Below, piece by piece: positions 10,901 to 19,747 of a DNA stretch of 64,000 bases. The notes beneath the pieces were generated by a model. It searched no databases and was not told the origin of the DNA. It worked only from the letters and a program-made list of their open reading frames with translations. A program made the translations under genes and the position numbers. The stretch covers positions 62,001 through 126,000 of the forward strand of contig JASLPY010000003.1 in NCBI GenBank assembly GCA_030744755.1. Reading direction: 5' to 3'. How positions within the stretch are numbered: the first letter of the stretch is position 1; every line of letters begins with the position of its first letter. Source of the DNA: Kiritimatiellia bacterium (lineage in GTDB: Bacteria; Verrucomicrobiota; Kiritimatiellia; UBA8416; JADHWI01).

Positions 10901-13900
10901 GATCGCACGACTTTCGCCGTTGACAACCGTACAGTCGAGAAGAAGATTGCTGTTGCGCGGCCGGCTTGCCCAACTTGATCGATTCGCTTCCGTTACCCAT
11001 ATTCGGTATGCACCGAAGACGCCGGTCGGCACGCTCTGGCCGAACATCATCAGGCATTCTCCGTCCGGCGCATTTTCCGGAAAGACCGACGTAATGCCAT
11101 GCGCATCAGTGCTTTCAACACGGAAAGCCACCGTAACGTTTGCGGACTGCCCGGGGACATCGGCACTGTAGATCCCGTCATTCGCCAGGACATCGGCACC
11201 CGTTCCACTGTCGTTCATGGCCAGGCTGTTCAACGTTGATGAAGGATCGACCCTGTACTTCAGAGTGACCGAGGTGAGACCATCGGGATCATGTACTCTG
11301 CAGGTAACGACAGCGCTCTGCGACGCTGGGGGGAGGATGGGTGAATGCGTAACGTCGTAGATCGACGGCGGCGCGTTTGCGGTGTATTGGCTGTTCTGGG
11401 CGCCGGGCGTTCCGAGATCAGGAGGCACCGCCAAGGCTCCTGACGCCTCCAGGTAGTTACCCGCAAGGTGAATGAGCAGGCCCCGGTGCCCACAGAGCCA
11501 CCGCGCCCTGGCGCGGATAGCCACATTGGCGTCGTTTTCGCTGATACCGCTGAAGTCACTTGTTTCACAGCAGTTGGGCCCGTTGTCGCCGTCTCCCTCC
11601 GCGACAAGATGCATGCTCTGGGAGCTTCCATCGTAGCCTTCGGTTGTTCGCAGGGAGGAGTTGATGTGGGTTCCCCGAAGATTCCAGTTTCCCAGGCCGC
11701 TTTCAAACGTGCTGTTCGGTATGAGATTGGGTCCGCCGTCCTTCGATATCTCCACGTTGTCAACCAGGCACTCTCCTTTGTCCAGCAGGGCGAGGGAGAG
11801 TTCATTAGGGGAGTGGGACCCCGGGGTTCCGTGGTGGGGATAGCCGATGTGGACAGTTCCGGTGTATCCGACCGTTGTCCACATGTTCGTGCTTTTCATC
11901 GTTTCGTCACTGCCTGCCCAGTTCATGTCCCGCCTGTTGTCGCTCCTCGGATCGATGAGCTCCAGGCTGCTGCCACCTCCGTCGGCCCATCGGCCCCATC
12001 GGTCTCCGTCCCCATAAGTAACAGAATCCATGGTAACGAAATCCTGGCCCGGCAAATCCGGATCATCGGGCCGCGCAAGAACAATCTGTTCACCCCGGTC
12101 AGAGAGACTGCCGTCAAAGTCCCCTATCGTGTTTACCGAAGACAAACCCGGGTAGTTGCTCATCAGGCGCAAAGCGTCCCTGGCCACAATCAGGTAGCCG
12201 CCGGCTGCAATCACCGTACCTGTGGGAATAGTGAACTGAATCCCATCGATGAAACGCCAGTCGCCGATGTCGACGGCCTGGGTTCCAGCGTTGTAAAGTT
12301 CTATGAATTCGTCGTCATTCAGATCAGATATCGGGTGATACATGATCTCATTGATCACGATGTCGCGCTGCGCCAGGGCGCTATTGGCCATTCCAGGGGT
12401 TGGTTCATCCAGCACGCGTATCTCTTCACCGCCGTCAGGAAATCTTCCGCTGGTGACGTGTCTGACCTGCGCAGGGAAACGAACCGCATCGATAACACTT
12501 GATCCATTGGTGTCGACGAGGTAGATATCGTCGCCACCCATGCTGAGAGAGAAGCCGATGTTTGTCTGGTGGTAAACAGCATATCCGCCGGACAACAGCG
12601 TAGATCCAGTCGGGATCACGAAGCGATTAGTCGTGGGGTCGTCAGTCAGCACACAGCCGGACAAGTCAACGGTTTCGGTTCCATGGTTGTACAGCTCTAT
12701 GAAGTCGACCTGGGGTAAGTCGGTATGTGCCATGAACTCGTTTATCCGCACGTTACGAAGAGCATTTGTCTGCACGGACATGGAATAGCCCGGGGAACCG
12801 CCCATGCGCTGGCTGGAAGACCAGGCTTCAGAAGTGTTTTCCCCGTGATCCGGCTCACGCAAGACAAGCGAGTGACCCGCCCCGTCGGGTGCGATCGGCC
12901 AGGGCCACTGGTCTTCAAATTCCACTTCCAGCAGAATCGCGTCCTGCACATTGCGCAACCGTACCCTGTCGCCGCCGTTACCGAGATCACCCGAGTACGG
13001 TCCCTGAACACCGGAAACGGGGTACACGTAAGAGATGGCTGATGGGTCCTTGGCAACGACAACATAAGACCTGGCCTCCAAAACGGTATTCGCAGGGAAC
13101 GTATAATCGATACCCCCAGAGATACGGAAACCGCTGATATCGTGGTCAACCGGCTCGCTGTTATAGATCTCGATGAATTCCAGATTCCTGCCGTCATCCC
13201 GTGGCGCCGGATGATACATGATCTCGGAAATCGTCAACGCTGTACGCCTGCTGGAAGGTCCAAGCTGCCTGGGGTCGGGGTCGCCGCCATATGGATCGGT
13301 GCTAACATAGGAAGCCGGTGCGTTGCTCGCACTTTCCGGCAAGAATACCGTGCCGCCGTCGAATACGGAGTAGTTGCCTTCAACGTAGTACTCCACGGTT
13401 CCGGCCCAGCCCGCGGGAATGGGTGTTTCCGTGCGATAGATACTCCCGCTTGTGTTTACCATGGTGCGCAAAGTGAAATCCCCTTGGACACCGAAACGGT
13501 ACCAAAGCTTGATATCTGCACTTTGTTCAAGCGGATGAATAACAGCCTCCACCGAGACATGCACGCCGTCGTCGATCGTGGGCTCAGACGGGGCATGCGA
13601 CAGGTTGGATATACTGAAAGGTGCGGGGTTGTAGACAACTACATCATCAAGACCCAGGCGTTGATCATTCGCCGTGTCACCGGTCTTTAGGACCCGGAGA
13701 TAGCCAGGTGTGAAATCGTTGATTTCATTCGTGTAAGCGTTCCAACTGGTTCCCGAGTAAACGTTGGTGAACGTTCCAAACGAGACCCATGTCTGGGCGT
13801 TGGTGGAATACTGGAGTTCAAAGTAGTTCTCTCCGCCGTTCTGACGAGTGATTGCCTGGATTTCAACCCTTCCTATACCGTTGCTTAACATCGGGGAACG

Positions 13901-14155
13901 CAACCAGGAATTCGTGCTGTCATCGTAATCACGCAGCCATCCGGCATAGGGCAAGCTGTAAGGCTGCAAAGGGAAGCCGGCGGGCCATATCTGCCCTTCA
14001 GACAAGATCCATCCCGCGTTGGTGTAAGTACCCCACGATGATTCTACATCCCAGTCGTCAAAATCCTGCCTATTCTGCTCCGTGAGCCCCCAGGCCATTA
14101 CAGCCGTGAAACAGACAAATACGCAGAGAAAAACGAATGATGACTTCCGAATCAT
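7964..14155 (-). CDS. Giant secreted protein with about six lamin-tail (LTD) domains and a CotH kinase-like domain
   Basis: Signal peptide MIRKSSFVFLCVFVCFTAVMAWG; repeated (L/I)xINEIMYHP...FIEIYN LTD signatures; CotH region NIDGFENGRDTTYQRERMCYRIADEF...WLLFPWDLDFALG. SD GGGAG before ATG at 14155. Confidence 0.88.
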   Translation of the reverse strand: MIRKSSFVFLCVFVCFTAVMAWGLTEQNRQDFDDWDVESSWGTYTNAGWILSEGQIWPAGFPLQPYSLPYAGWLRDYDDSTNSWLRSPMLSNGIGRVEIQAITRQNGGENYFELQYSTNAQTWVSFGTFTNVYSGTSWNAYTNEINDFTPGYLRVLKTGDTANDQRLGLDDVVVYNPAPFSISNLSHAPSEPTIDDGVHVSVEAVIHPLEQSADIKLWYRFGVQGDFTLRTMVNTSGSIYRTETPIPAGWAGTVEYYVEGNYSVFDGGTVFLPESASNAPASYVSTDPYGGDPDPRQLGPSSRRTALTISEIMYHPAPRDDGRNLEFIEIYNSEPVDHDISGFRISGGIDYTFPANTVLEARSYVVVAKDPSAISYVYPVSGVQGPYSGDLGNGGDRVRLRNVQDAILLEVEFEDQWPWPIAPDGAGHSLVLREPDHGENTSEAWSSSQRMGGSPGYSMSVQTNALRNVRINEFMAHTDLPQVDFIELYNHGTETVDLSGCVLTDDPTTNRFVIPTGSTLLSGGYAVYHQTNIGFSLSMGGDDIYLVDTNGSSVIDAVRFPAQVRHVTSGRFPDGGEEIRVLDEPTPGMANSALAQRDIVINEIMYHPISDLNDDEFIELYNAGTQAVDIGDWRFIDGIQFTIPTGTVIAAGGYLIVARDALRLMSNYPGLSSVNTIGDFDGSLSDRGEQIVLARPDDPDLPGQDFVTMDSVTYGDGDRWGRWADGGGSSLELIDPRSDNRRDMNWAGSDETMKSTNMWTTVGYTGTVHIGYPHHGTPGSHSPNELSLALLDKGECLVDNVEISKDGGPNLIPNSTFESGLGNWNLRGTHINSSLRTTEGYDGSSQSMHLVAEGDGDNGPNCCETSDFSGISENDANVAIRARARWLCGHRGLLIHLAGNYLEASGALAVPPDLGTPGAQNSQYTANAPPSIYDVTHSPILPPASQSAVVTCRVHDPDGLTSVTLKYRVDPSSTLNSLAMNDSGTGADVLANDGIYSADVPGQSANVTVAFRVESTDAHGITSVFPENAPDGECLMMFGQSVPTGVFGAYRIWVTEANRSSWASRPRNSNLLLDCTVVNGESRAIYNGGVRWRGSPFVRPSGNPENNSGQAFVFKVPKDDRLLGVTSFNIDGFENGRDTTYQRERMCYRIADEFLIPTTYQRYVHFYINEYRKASSGNAISGDSHHPSRSYLESWVPDDDEGDLFEIDDWFEFNDSSEKTGNQDAQIRDYTTTNGGTVKKKSRYRWNWQKKTNAAYDDSYENIFKLADTMNLSLGSIYEARVAAIVDFEELMRCFATRRIVADWDGWGYNRGKNTYIYKPRDGRWLLFPWDLDFALGAGSNGATTGLFSMADDVLEFKFFVNARFRRAYWRAMQDAVNGILHPDNCEPIMQAQYDAFLDNGVTGAQDPFAGGGMRDWIVSRRNYLISQLNPVTNLAFEITTTDFTTGASPVTIEGLAPVQVETIRVDGDEYPVTWTSETEWQVTLSPVPGSNPLLFSGFDLRGELVATDSINVTYTGAAQSPAGKLVINEIMYNGLDSYGDFVEIHNLSATETFDLGGMRLNGLDFTFISGTFIGPGDYVVVSESVPGYAAAYTNAEVLAGEYPGSLDNGGETISLLMPVSSNEWTVLDQVTYDDVAPWPVPADGTGPSLQLRDPTRDNSRVGNWGVGTTVLYTPGEANSLSTNLPAFPQVWLNEVMPSNASFVADNTGDFDPWVEIYNADTQSVDLGALEYYLTDDYSNLTQWAFASGNTVGADSYALVWADGEPGETTGTHWHASFELNSVSGSVALVRMQDGSPMVVDYLDYSGIPANNSYGSYPDADSSGRQLFHFPTPGTANNSTSFVATLYINEWMADNETTLMDPTDNNFEDWFEIYNAGTQAVNLTGFTLTDDLADTNNFTVPLGFQVGAKDFLLVWADNDSEFNGIGNDLHVEFGLNNGGEAIGLYAPDGSPVDSVTFGPQLDDVGEGRWRDGQGAIYQMSIATPGESNVLFQVLGIEAEGNDSFDLSWQTASGQTYAVWYRADLMTTDPWTLYTNGLVSTGSTMSVSVSLGTNSVLYFKVGLE

Positions 14156-14315
14156 GACACTCCCTGAACATGGCAGCCTCACCAATTTCGATGACAAGCT
14201 TTCCCATCCCACATGTAAAATGATACCAATTAAGGATCAATATAGTCAAACACACAGCTTTTCGAGAGGTACTCTGCCAGCTACCCCATCATCCTCACCG
14301 ACCCTTACACAATCC

Positions 14316-14855
14316 TTACATTTGTCCTTGACTTCCCCTCCTGTCGGTGACATATTCAACGGGAAAGTTCTCCGCCAGCCTCCAGAGGAAGATAATCGCG
14401 GGTCCCCTGGTGATAATAGCCTTAAGACGCTGGAGCTCGTCCCGTTCTTTTTCAAGCTGAAGCTCGGCCTGCTTGCGAGAGGTCACGTCGCGCAGAACAC
14501 CGATCATGCCAACGGCTTCTCCGGCACTGCGCCGCTGAACCTTGCCGTAATCCTCCAGCCAAACAGTTTCACCGTTAGGGGTACGCACCCTGAAGACCGT
14601 AAGCCGTTCGCCGCCGGCACCGACGATCTGCAGAAAATCGTCTGCCACCCAGTCTCTATCCTCGACGGCGACATGTTCCAGGAAATTCGTCGATATCAGG
14701 TTTTCAGCGACGAACCCGTACTGTTCTATCTGGGGACTTATGTAGAGCAGCTTGCCGTCGCGGTCCACGGAGTAGATGATATCATTGGTGCCCTCGGTCA
14801 ATAACCGATACCGGGCCTCGTCGTCAGGCGGCAGTAGAGTCTGGCTGTCTTTCAT
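14316..14855 (-). pseudogene. PAS-domain protein, apparently truncated at the start of a second PAS domain (former sensor kinase)
   Basis: RYRLLTEGTNDIIYSVDRDGKLLYISPQIEQYGF...GEAVGMIGVLRDVTSRKQAELQLEKERDELQRL then IITRGPAIIFLWRLAENFPVEYVTDRRGSQGQM*, a second PAS N-terminus that ends abruptly. Confidence 0.6.
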
Positions 14856-15054
14856 TGTCTTGAGCCTGGACATGCACAGGGCGGATCGCACCCGCGCCCT
14901 TCTTTGCACGTAACGTAACGTTACACTTTCTCATGGACGGCCTGCAAGTATTGCCGCGCTGCGAATCCTACCCCTTGATAACAGCGAGAGGGCGCAGTTG
15001 AGCTACTTTTCTGGAAATGTCATCGCCTTGATGCCCCTGTAACGGGACGTTCAC

Positions 15055-15672
15055 TCACTTGCTGCTCCACTTGATCGAGCAACCGAAGGCCTTGGTTTTC
15101 TGCGTTGCCGGCTTCTTCCCTTCGACGAGGGCATCCATTGCATTTTTCAGCCATGGCGTTTTCACGGCATCGGGGCTGTTCATTGAGTCATCAATACCCC
15201 CCACGTAGGCCAGTCTGTTCTCGGCATCAAACAGAAAGACGTGTGGCGTTCTCGAGGCGCCCATGGCTTTTGCCATTTGCGACCCTTCGTCCACAACGTA
15301 GGGAAACACGTATCCATGCTTCTTTGCATCCTTGACCATATTCTCAAGGCTGTCTCCCGACGATTTTGCGGGATCATTGGCGTTGACAGCAATAAACCCT
15401 ATGCCCTTGGCCTTGTACTCTCCGGCATGTTTCACCATCCGGGTCTTGTACGCCTTTACGACCGGACAGTTATTGCACCAGAAAGCCACAACCGTGCCGC
15501 GACTCCCCTTCGCATCGAGCACCGTGATCGTTTTGCCGTCCACGTTCTTCATCTTGCGGTCCGCTTGCGGGAGCTTCGAGCCAATACTGAGTTCACCGGC
15601 AAGGGATATCTCCGCCACCAGGATCATTGAAACGGCAGCCAATATCCATCTGGTCACTACTCCGTGTTTCAT
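15055..15672 (-). CDS. Secreted redoxin / thioredoxin-fold protein
   Basis: Signal peptide; FWCNNCPVVKAYKTRMVKHAGEYKAKGIGFIAVNANDP...TPHVFLFDAENRLAYVGGIDDS. Confidence 0.88.
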   Translation of the reverse strand: MKHGVVTRWILAAVSMILVAEISLAGELSIGSKLPQADRKMKNVDGKTITVLDAKGSRGTVVAFWCNNCPVVKAYKTRMVKHAGEYKAKGIGFIAVNANDPAKSSGDSLENMVKDAKKHGYVFPYVVDEGSQMAKAMGASRTPHVFLFDAENRLAYVGGIDDSMNSPDAVKTPWLKNAMDALVEGKKPATQKTKAFGCSIKWSSK

Positions 15673-15675
15673 CTC

Positions 15676-16254
15676 TTATTCCTCCGTCTCGCCTGCCCCG
15701 GGTCCCGTGATGTCTTCCTGTACCCCGGGGGATTCGTTGTCCTGTAACAGTGCGAGTATCTTCTTTTCAAGTTCGTCTTCCTGCACCGCACCCTCCCAGA
15801 AATCGCGCAGCTCACCGCCGGGGCCGTAAACAACGGTTGCTGGAAGTGCACCGGACCATTCCCTGTGAACACTGCTGATGAAGCTGTTGGCATCTCCGCT
15901 CTGGTGGTAACTGGTCCAGTCCACTCCCTCCTTCTTGAGGATCTCCTTCACGGAAGGCAGTTCGGAATCAGAATCGACGGAGACAAATAGGACGTTCACG
16001 TCTCTGTCGAGGTACCTGGTCCTGGCGTTGACGAAGTAAGGCAGTTCAGTAAGACAGGGGGGACACCACGATGCCCAGAAGTTGACGACAAGTAGTTTTC
16101 GAGAGGAACTGTGGACAAGAGCCTCGTACTGCTCCAAATCAATAGCGCGCAGTCTTACCGCATCCCCTGCCGCAGACCGGGATGATCGTGAACATCCGAT
16201 CACCGTCGCATAGGCAACAAGGCTCAGGAACAAAACCGAGTGTGCCACTTTCAT
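15676..16254 (-). CDS. TlpA family disulfide reductase (lipoprotein)
   Basis: Lipobox-like YATVIGC; VVNFWASWCPPCLTELPYF thioredoxin CxxC motif. Confidence 0.88.
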   Translation of the reverse strand: MKVAHSVLFLSLVAYATVIGCSRSSRSAAGDAVRLRAIDLEQYEALVHSSSRKLLVVNFWASWCPPCLTELPYFVNARTRYLDRDVNVLFVSVDSDSELPSVKEILKKEGVDWTSYHQSGDANSFISSVHREWSGALPATVVYGPGGELRDFWEGAVQEDELEKKILALLQDNESPGVQEDITGPGAGETEE

Positions 16255-16397
16255 AACGGATAATTATAGCACCCCCGGAAAGCGTAACGCAAGAGGCTGG
16301 AGAGAGAGAAACCTGCGCTGTGGCACAGATTTCGATGGCTGATGGTTGATGAGTGAGAGAGACGTCCAACCGCTCACCTTAAACCAGAATGCGCACC

Positions 16398-17402
16398 TTA
16401 CTTCCGTGCGCCCGTTCCGGCGAATTTCTCGTAAGCTTCGGCTACGCGGCCCTGCTTCTCATCGCCTTCATGAATATAGATGCGGTAACGCCAGGTAAGG
16501 CTCTCTCCATCCGGGATCCCCATGTCGCCTGCGGACCTATCCGGGTTCTTCTCGAAATAATGTATCCCGAAAGGATTGGCTGTCATCAGGCCGTAATTGC
16601 GGGCATGCCACCATGTCGGGTGCCTTGGATTCTTGGGATGATCGAATATGGCAACACCAACCGTTTTCCCGTCAATGGGCCCGTAGTAGTCGCACCACGC
16701 TGCCCGCTTCCCCCATGCCGAGTTGTCACGCACACCCTCACTGTTCACGAGGTGCCCTTTGCCAACCTTGCCTTTCAGCCTCATCGTGGGAGCCACCCTG
16801 ACGGCCATGCAACCTTCCTTTGTGTCGCCAAGCACGATCTTCCCGTGGGATGCGTGGATCGTTATCTCAATGTCCATCATGCGGGCATTCTCCGCGGCAT
16901 AGAATCGGTGCGTCCTCGTGTCGGAACAGACCACCTTGCGCTTGTCCCCGGCGGCATCAGCTACCCACAGGCTGCTTGAGGTAACAACTCCAGAGTCACC
17001 GGAAGATTTCACTTCTTTGAACTCCTGGTGTTCAACCCGGTGCCCTTTGCCTTCGGTCCAGAAATCATACCCGTTCACGTCACCATGCACGAACCACAAC
17101 GATCTGTGGTGCGCATGATCCGTCTGCTCGTCCTTGTTGCTGTCGCTCATGGGCCAGTGACGTGTCATGTTCACTCCTGTGGGACCGATAACAGGATAGA
17201 AGAAAGGTCTGTCCACGGTCTTGTAATGATACTGCGTGAAAAGCTTGCCATTGATTTCCACCCGAATGGTGTTGTCGCCCTGCCTGGCGATCCAAACGCC
17301 TTTCCCGGAAGCCTTGTTGCCGGCCGCGCACAGGTCCACAACCGTTGCCAGCATCGATGCGAACATCGCGGCAATCAACATATACCGACTCATGACGTAC
17401 AT
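16398..17402 (-). CDS. PmoA-like / DUF6807 family secreted protein
   Basis: TVDRPFFYPVIGPTGVNMTRHWPMSDSNKDEQTDHAHHRSLWFVHGDVNGYDFW is typical of the PmoA/DUF6807 family; signal peptide; RBS GAGGGAGAG. Confidence 0.82.
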   Translation of the reverse strand: MYVMSRYMLIAAMFASMLATVVDLCAAGNKASGKGVWIARQGDNTIRVEINGKLFTQYHYKTVDRPFFYPVIGPTGVNMTRHWPMSDSNKDEQTDHAHHRSLWFVHGDVNGYDFWTEGKGHRVEHQEFKEVKSSGDSGVVTSSSLWVADAAGDKRKVVCSDTRTHRFYAAENARMMDIEITIHASHGKIVLGDTKEGCMAVRVAPTMRLKGKVGKGHLVNSEGVRDNSAWGKRAAWCDYYGPIDGKTVGVAIFDHPKNPRHPTWWHARNYGLMTANPFGIHYFEKNPDRSAGDMGIPDGESLTWRYRIYIHEGDEKQGRVAEAYEKFAGTGARK

Positions 17403-17498
17403 CCACTCTCCCTCTTCTTGAATAAGCCTGTCTTCTTTATCAGGCATCTTACAGGACAGTATCGGCCAGGAAAAGGCCCGTCTACAGGTAATCAACCA

Positions 17499-17560
17499 TC
17501 CTTCGCAAAGGCTACCGAGGGCAAACCATGGGGGGGTTCGCCTTTAGCGGAAATTTCTGA
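17499..17560. repeat. Intergenic repeat-like element (TTCGCAAAGGCTACCGAGGGCAAACC...GGTTCGCC)
   Basis: Low-complexity palindromic core GGCAAACC-ATGGGG-GGTTCGCC (one mismatch). Encodes the spurious peptide PSFAKATEGKPWGGSPLAE in the overlapping ORF. Confidence 0.4.
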
Positions 17561-17608
17561 ATTATCGCGTGCAATCTCTGGCAAGAGTTAATATATTTGC
17601 AGTCCTAA

Positions 17609-17628
17609 TTTGGCTATAGGTAGCCAAA
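17609..17628. promoter_or_regulatory. Perfect inverted repeat upstream of the ferredoxin gene
   Basis: TTTGGCTA-TAGG-TAGCCAAA, about 34 bp upstream of the start codon. Confidence 0.4.
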
Positions 17629-17661
17629 GGTATAGAGAACAAACATAATCAGACGGAGGAA

Positions 17662-17841
17662 ATGAAAATGGCTCATGTTATCTCAGATGACTGCACCATG
17701 TGCGGAACCTGCGTAGATGCCTGCCCGGTTGAAGCTATCAGCGAGGGCGATCCCAAGTATGTCATAGATGCCGAACTCTGCACCGACTGTGGCGCCTGCG
17801 TAGACGAATGCCCGTGCGACGCTATTGCTCAAGGCGACTGA
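17662..17841 (+). CDS. Small 2[4Fe-4S] ferredoxin (59 aa; not in the ORF track)
   Basis: MKMAHVISDDCTMCGTCVDACPVEAISEGDPKYVIDAELCTDCGACVDECPCDAIAQGD*; two CxxCxxCxxxCP clusters; SD GGAGGA. Confidence 0.95.
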   Translation: MKMAHVISDDCTMCGTCVDACPVEAISEGDPKYVIDAELCTDCGACVDECPCDAIAQGD

Positions 17842-17862
17842 TTTTTTCAGAAATCAAGCCAA

Positions 17863-17901
17863 CCCCGTGTCCGACACAGACGGACACGGGGTCTTTTTTT
17901 T
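17863..17901 (+). terminator. Rho-independent terminator after the ferredoxin gene
   Basis: CCCCGTGTCCG-ACACAGA-CGGACACGGGG followed by TCTTTTTTTT. Confidence 0.92.
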
Positions 17902-18003
17902 GGGCCGGAAGTGCAACTCCCTTCCGGCTTTTAGCCCAGCGACGAAGAAAGCTGCAGAAAACGTACTTGCATATCTGTTGGGCAAGAAGGTAAGCTTTTT
18001 GCT

Positions 18004-18783
18004 ATGAAAACCTTATTCACATATACCGCCGTCGTTCTAATCACAGTTGTCTCGCTACTTCCAACGGTAACTTTCGGTCGAGGAGCCGACTCGCCCCGCG
18101 ACTCGATCATCGTATCCGAAAACCTTGGACTTCTGTCTGTGGGCGCTGCCTTTGACAAGCAAGACAGGGAAATGATCTCGGACATGGGTGCTGTCACGCG
18201 GGAAACCGAGAGCCACTCCTACTACGCATTCCTTTCTCTGGACGTTCTGCCGTGGGTGACCATCACGGGCGGAGCAGGCCAGACCGAAGCCAAGGAAGGA
18301 AAAACGATTGGTTACGAGGACCCGGATTCGCTCTGGATGTTCGGATTGGTAGTCAACATCTGGGAACAGGACATTATCCGCCCCCCTTACCTGGCCAGCC
18401 GTTTGAGCATACAGGCAGCTTACAGCCGTTGGGACCATGATGCCGAGATGGGCGGCGGAGAAATGCAGTGGACTGAAGATCGTGTTTCACTCGCCGCTGT
18501 TGCGGAATTCTTTGTAGATCACGAGGCCGAAGAACTCGATGAACCTCCCTACAGTGCCAAGTTCAGTCTTGGTCCCGTAGTTTCCAGCATCGATGGCGAT
18601 GTACCTGGAACCGCATCCTGGTTTGATTACACGGGCACCGGTGAAGTAGACTTTGAAGAGGAAGAAGACGTGGGCATTCTTATCGGCGTGGACATACAGC
18701 TTGCCGACAACTTCTCTATCGGCTGGGAAGGAAGAATGTTCGAGCACCTTTCGCAGTCCGTGACTGCCGCCCTTCATTTCTAA
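18004..18783 (+). CDS. Putative outer-membrane beta-barrel protein
   Basis: Signal peptide MKTLFTYTAVVLITVVSLLPTVTFG; alternating hydrophobic strands; ends ...SVTAALHF (C-terminal Phe, OMP-like). Confidence 0.65.
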   Translation: MKTLFTYTAVVLITVVSLLPTVTFGRGADSPRDSIIVSENLGLLSVGAAFDKQDREMISDMGAVTRETESHSYYAFLSLDVLPWVTITGGAGQTEAKEGKTIGYEDPDSLWMFGLVVNIWEQDIIRPPYLASRLSIQAAYSRWDHDAEMGGGEMQWTEDRVSLAAVAEFFVDHEAEELDEPPYSAKFSLGPVVSSIDGDVPGTASWFDYTGTGEVDFEEEEDVGILIGVDIQLADNFSIGWEGRMFEHLSQSVTAALHF

Positions 18784-18854
18784 ATGTCTCGGGTGAGACA
18801 TGGACGGCAGCCCGGCGCGGTTGCGAACTGAAGACCAATGAAGGGAGAATAGCG

Positions 18855-19283
18855 ATGAAAGCAAAAGCGTTTGCAGTCATCATAATGGCGGTGCTCGCCG
18901 TAAGCCTTACGGGTTGTACGACAACCCAGCAGGGCACGGCTACCGGCGCAGTGGCCGGCGGGGCACTCGGAGCGGTTGTGGGCAACAACCTGGGAAGCGG
19001 ATCCGGAGACAGGGAAAAGGGAGCCCTGCTCGGTGCAGCGGCCGGTGCTTTGCTCGGGAACCAGATTGGGCAACAGAAACAGAGAAACCAGCAGCTTGAA
19101 CAGCGTATCAACACCGTTGAGCAGCAGGGCCGGCAACAGACGGTGTGGATTGAGAACTCCAACAATTCGAAGACACCCGTGATCCTCAGAAGGGCCCCGG
19201 GCGGAATGTGGGTAGGGCCACGCGGCGAGTACTACTCAACGATGCCATCTCAAGAACAGCTTAAGAAGATCTACGGCTTCTAA
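18855..19283 (+). CDS. Glycine-zipper domain lipoprotein
   Basis: Lipobox LTGC; GAVAGGALGAVVGNNLGSGSGDREKGALLGAAAGALLGNQIGQQ. Confidence 0.88.
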   Translation: MKAKAFAVIIMAVLAVSLTGCTTTQQGTATGAVAGGALGAVVGNNLGSGSGDREKGALLGAAAGALLGNQIGQQKQRNQQLEQRINTVEQQGRQQTVWIENSNNSKTPVILRRAPGGMWVGPRGEYYSTMPSQEQLKKIYGF

Positions 19284-19306
19284 ACGCGTACTGTGGGATT
19301 GCTTCC

Positions 19307-19747
19307 TCAGGATGCTCCGTACCTGTAGACTCTCGACGGATCGGACAGCTTGTCGCCTTTAAACGCTACGCCTTCCTCCATGAGCATGCGTTTCTTCAAG
19401 GCCAGGTCCGGTCCGCTTCTGGCACCACGGAAGCCGCCCAGGGTAAGATCCGTACTGATAACCCTGTGGCAGGGCACCCGGGGAGCAAATGGATTCCTTT
19501 TCAAGGCCTGGCCGACCGCGCGAGGCGATTTGCAGCCCACGTGCGCTGCCAGGAGTTTGTACGTGGTGACGTATCCCGCGGGAATGAGCTCAGCGGCGCT
19601 GTATACGCAACTCTGAAACGCCGTGACTCCCTTTCCTTGCTTACCACTCACGTCTTCAGTACTGGAATTCCTACTGCACATCTCCGGCTCCAAGAATCTG
19701 GAAGCATCTATATCATCGTCAATGATCAGCAGTGGCCCCTGTCTCAC
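19307..19747 (-). CDS. Methylated-DNA--protein-cysteine methyltransferase (MGMT family), with atypical N-terminal extension
   Basis: VYSAAELIPAGYVTTYKLLAAHVGCKSPRAVGQALKRNPFAPRVPCHRVISTDLTLGGFRGG; PCHRV active site. Confidence 0.9.
   Translation of the reverse strand: MRQGPLLIIDDDIDASRFLEPEMCSRNSSTEDVSGKQGKGVTAFQSCVYSAAELIPAGYVTTYKLLAAHVGCKSPRAVGQALKRNPFAPRVPCHRVISTDLTLGGFRGARSGPDLALKKRMLMEEGVAFKGDKLSDPSRVYRYGAS

Noticed and set aside
17028-17591. ORF ending with NQPSFAKATEGKPWGGSPLAE
   Set aside because: Antisense to the PmoA-like gene and read through an intergenic repeat; not a gene.
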